This document shows, piece after piece, positions 30,091 to 30,709 of a stretch of DNA of 30,709 nucleotides. The DNA comes from DASQDT01 sp036380435. GTDB lineage: Bacteria > Acidobacteriota > Blastocatellia > Pyrinomonadales > Pyrinomonadaceae. The DNA lies in contig DASVES010000418.1 of assembly GCA_036380435.1 (NCBI GenBank), positions 1 through 30,709 of the forward strand. The letters run 5' to 3'. The first letter of the stretch is position 1. Every line of letters starts with the position of its first letter. A model generated the notes under the pieces. That model did not search any database and was not told the DNA's origin. It saw nothing but the letters and a program-made list of their open reading frames with translations. The position numbers and the translations under genes were made by a program.

Positions 30091-30709
30091 CTATTTCACG
30101 GCGGAAATCTTGTGTCGCGAGATTTGAAGCCGGTCAAGCACCTCATCGGTAAGCGACCAGAGTTGGTCAGAGGCCCGGTGGGTTTTGGCGTAGAGTACCG
30201 CCGGGAGCTTTTGGGAGGGGGCCTCGGCGATCTTTGAATAGTCGTGCAGATTGGTGTCAAACACGTGGCCGACCATTTCGGTCGCCGACTCAATAGCAGC
30301 GCGCGACTCAGCAGAGAGATTCCTTTGCGGTTTATAGAGATTAATCACAGCGCCGAGCATCTCAAGATCGGCGTTGACGTTTTTGCGGACCTGCTCGATC
30401 GTGAAGGCGAGGTCCGAGAGGCCTTGCAGGCCCATCGCATCGGCGGAGCAGGGAACTAGGACGAAGTCGGCCGAGTAGAGTGCGCCTGTGAGCAGCTTGC
30501 CCAGTTGCGGTGGGCAGTCTATGAAGACGAGGTCGTAGTCTTGGCCGTGCTCCTTCAGTTGGTTGCGTAGCCGGTGCGTCAGGTAATCGGGTTGCATCTC
30601 GAAGCGCGCGAGGCGGATGTCGGCCGGCACGAGGTCAAGGCTTTCGACCGGGCTTTCGACGATGACTTCGGAGAGGGGAAGTGGTTCAAGCTTGGTGCCG
30701 GCGGGCGAG
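30091..30709 (-). CDS. parA: ParA-family partition ATPase, 5' end outside the window
   Basis: The frame is open to the right edge (205 codons plus stop seen). Missing is the N-terminus with the deviant Walker A motif. Visible are LDLVPADIRLARFE, Walker B in YDLVFIDCPPQLG, LVPCSADAMGLQGL, and the late block GAVINLYKPQRNLSAES, with a C-terminal helix to RHKISAVK. ParA uses ATP-dependent DNA binding to place plasmids or chromosomal origins through ParB. The Rep-like gene starts 4 bp after its stop. Together with the ParB-like protein and iterons it marks a replicon or integrative-element backbone. Confidence 0.9.
   Translation of the reverse strand, partial: SPAGTKLEPLPLSEVIVESPVESLDLVPADIRLARFEMQPDYLTHRLRNQLKEHGQDYDLVFIDCPPQLGKLLTGALYSADFVLVPCSADAMGLQGLSDLAFTIEQVRKNVNADLEMLGAVINLYKPQRNLSAESRAAIESATEMVGHVFDTNLHDYSKIAEAPSQKLPAVLYAKTHRASDQLWSLTDEVLDRLQISRHKISAVK

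Overview
The window reads as high-GC DNA from a bacterium that is probably an Acidobacteriota of the Blastocatellia type. This is inferred from the protein style: a CSLREA/beta-helix/Calx-beta secreted protein, two unrelated secreted proteins sharing a C-terminal DUF4214 module, and an XRE regulator and winged-helix protein of a type I associate with that group. No rRNA or tRNA gene was seen. The right end looks like a replicon or integrative-element backbone: partial ParA, a winged-helix Rep-like protein, 24-bp iterons and a ParB-like protein.

Layout. 1-1290: 5' part of a secreted Fn3/repeat-domain protein on the minus strand. 1.3-6.3 kb: gene-poor and full of repeats. It holds an array of a CATGGGGTATC motif with 28-bp period, an IS982-family insertion sequence, at least ten 10-bp-phased tandem half-site pairs, a 134-bp MITE inserted exactly into one of those pairs, a small HGG-type gene and a gene remnant. 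6.4-9.1 kb: large secreted CSLREA/Calx-beta protein. 9.6-11.3 kb: minus-strand three-gene operon (small helical protein, FFAPNP-motif membrane-anchored protein, HTTM/SdpB-like membrane protein) with a consensus promoter and a dyad just upstream. 11.6-13.4 kb: minus-strand four-gene operon of small proteins (HGG zinc-binding-like protein, basic YYYRKVRKG protein, two paralogous AQRRF-type proteins). 13.6-16.6 kb: plus-strand SRAP/YedK, DoxX, NTF2-like, RibD-C-like reductase, an integron attC site and a VOC/PhnB protein. 16.97-17.66 kb: frameshifted IS1595-family element with an intact target duplication.

18.3-23.6 kb: vanadium-haloperoxidase-like protein, then an M4 (thermolysin-type) metallopeptidase and a putative lipoprotein. 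23.8-24.75 kb: tyrosine recombinase. 25.1-26.6 kb: a convergent pair, a multi-pass membrane protein and a CDP-alcohol phosphatidyltransferase, each preceded by the same perfect 19-bp dyad. 27.4-30.7 kb: XRE regulator whose start lies in a perfect hairpin, ParB-like protein, iteron region, winged-helix protein with an internal palindromic repeat array, and partial ParA.

The most unusual signal is the CATGGGGTATC family. At least 18 copies between 2.1 and 13.4 kb all lie in one orientation, and paired copies span the start codons of both HGG genes. This suggests a small-gene system with its own dispersed DNA sites that I cannot match to a named system. A second, distinct repeat family (10-bp-phased YTARGTTTT pairs) fills the neighbouring gene-poor DNA.
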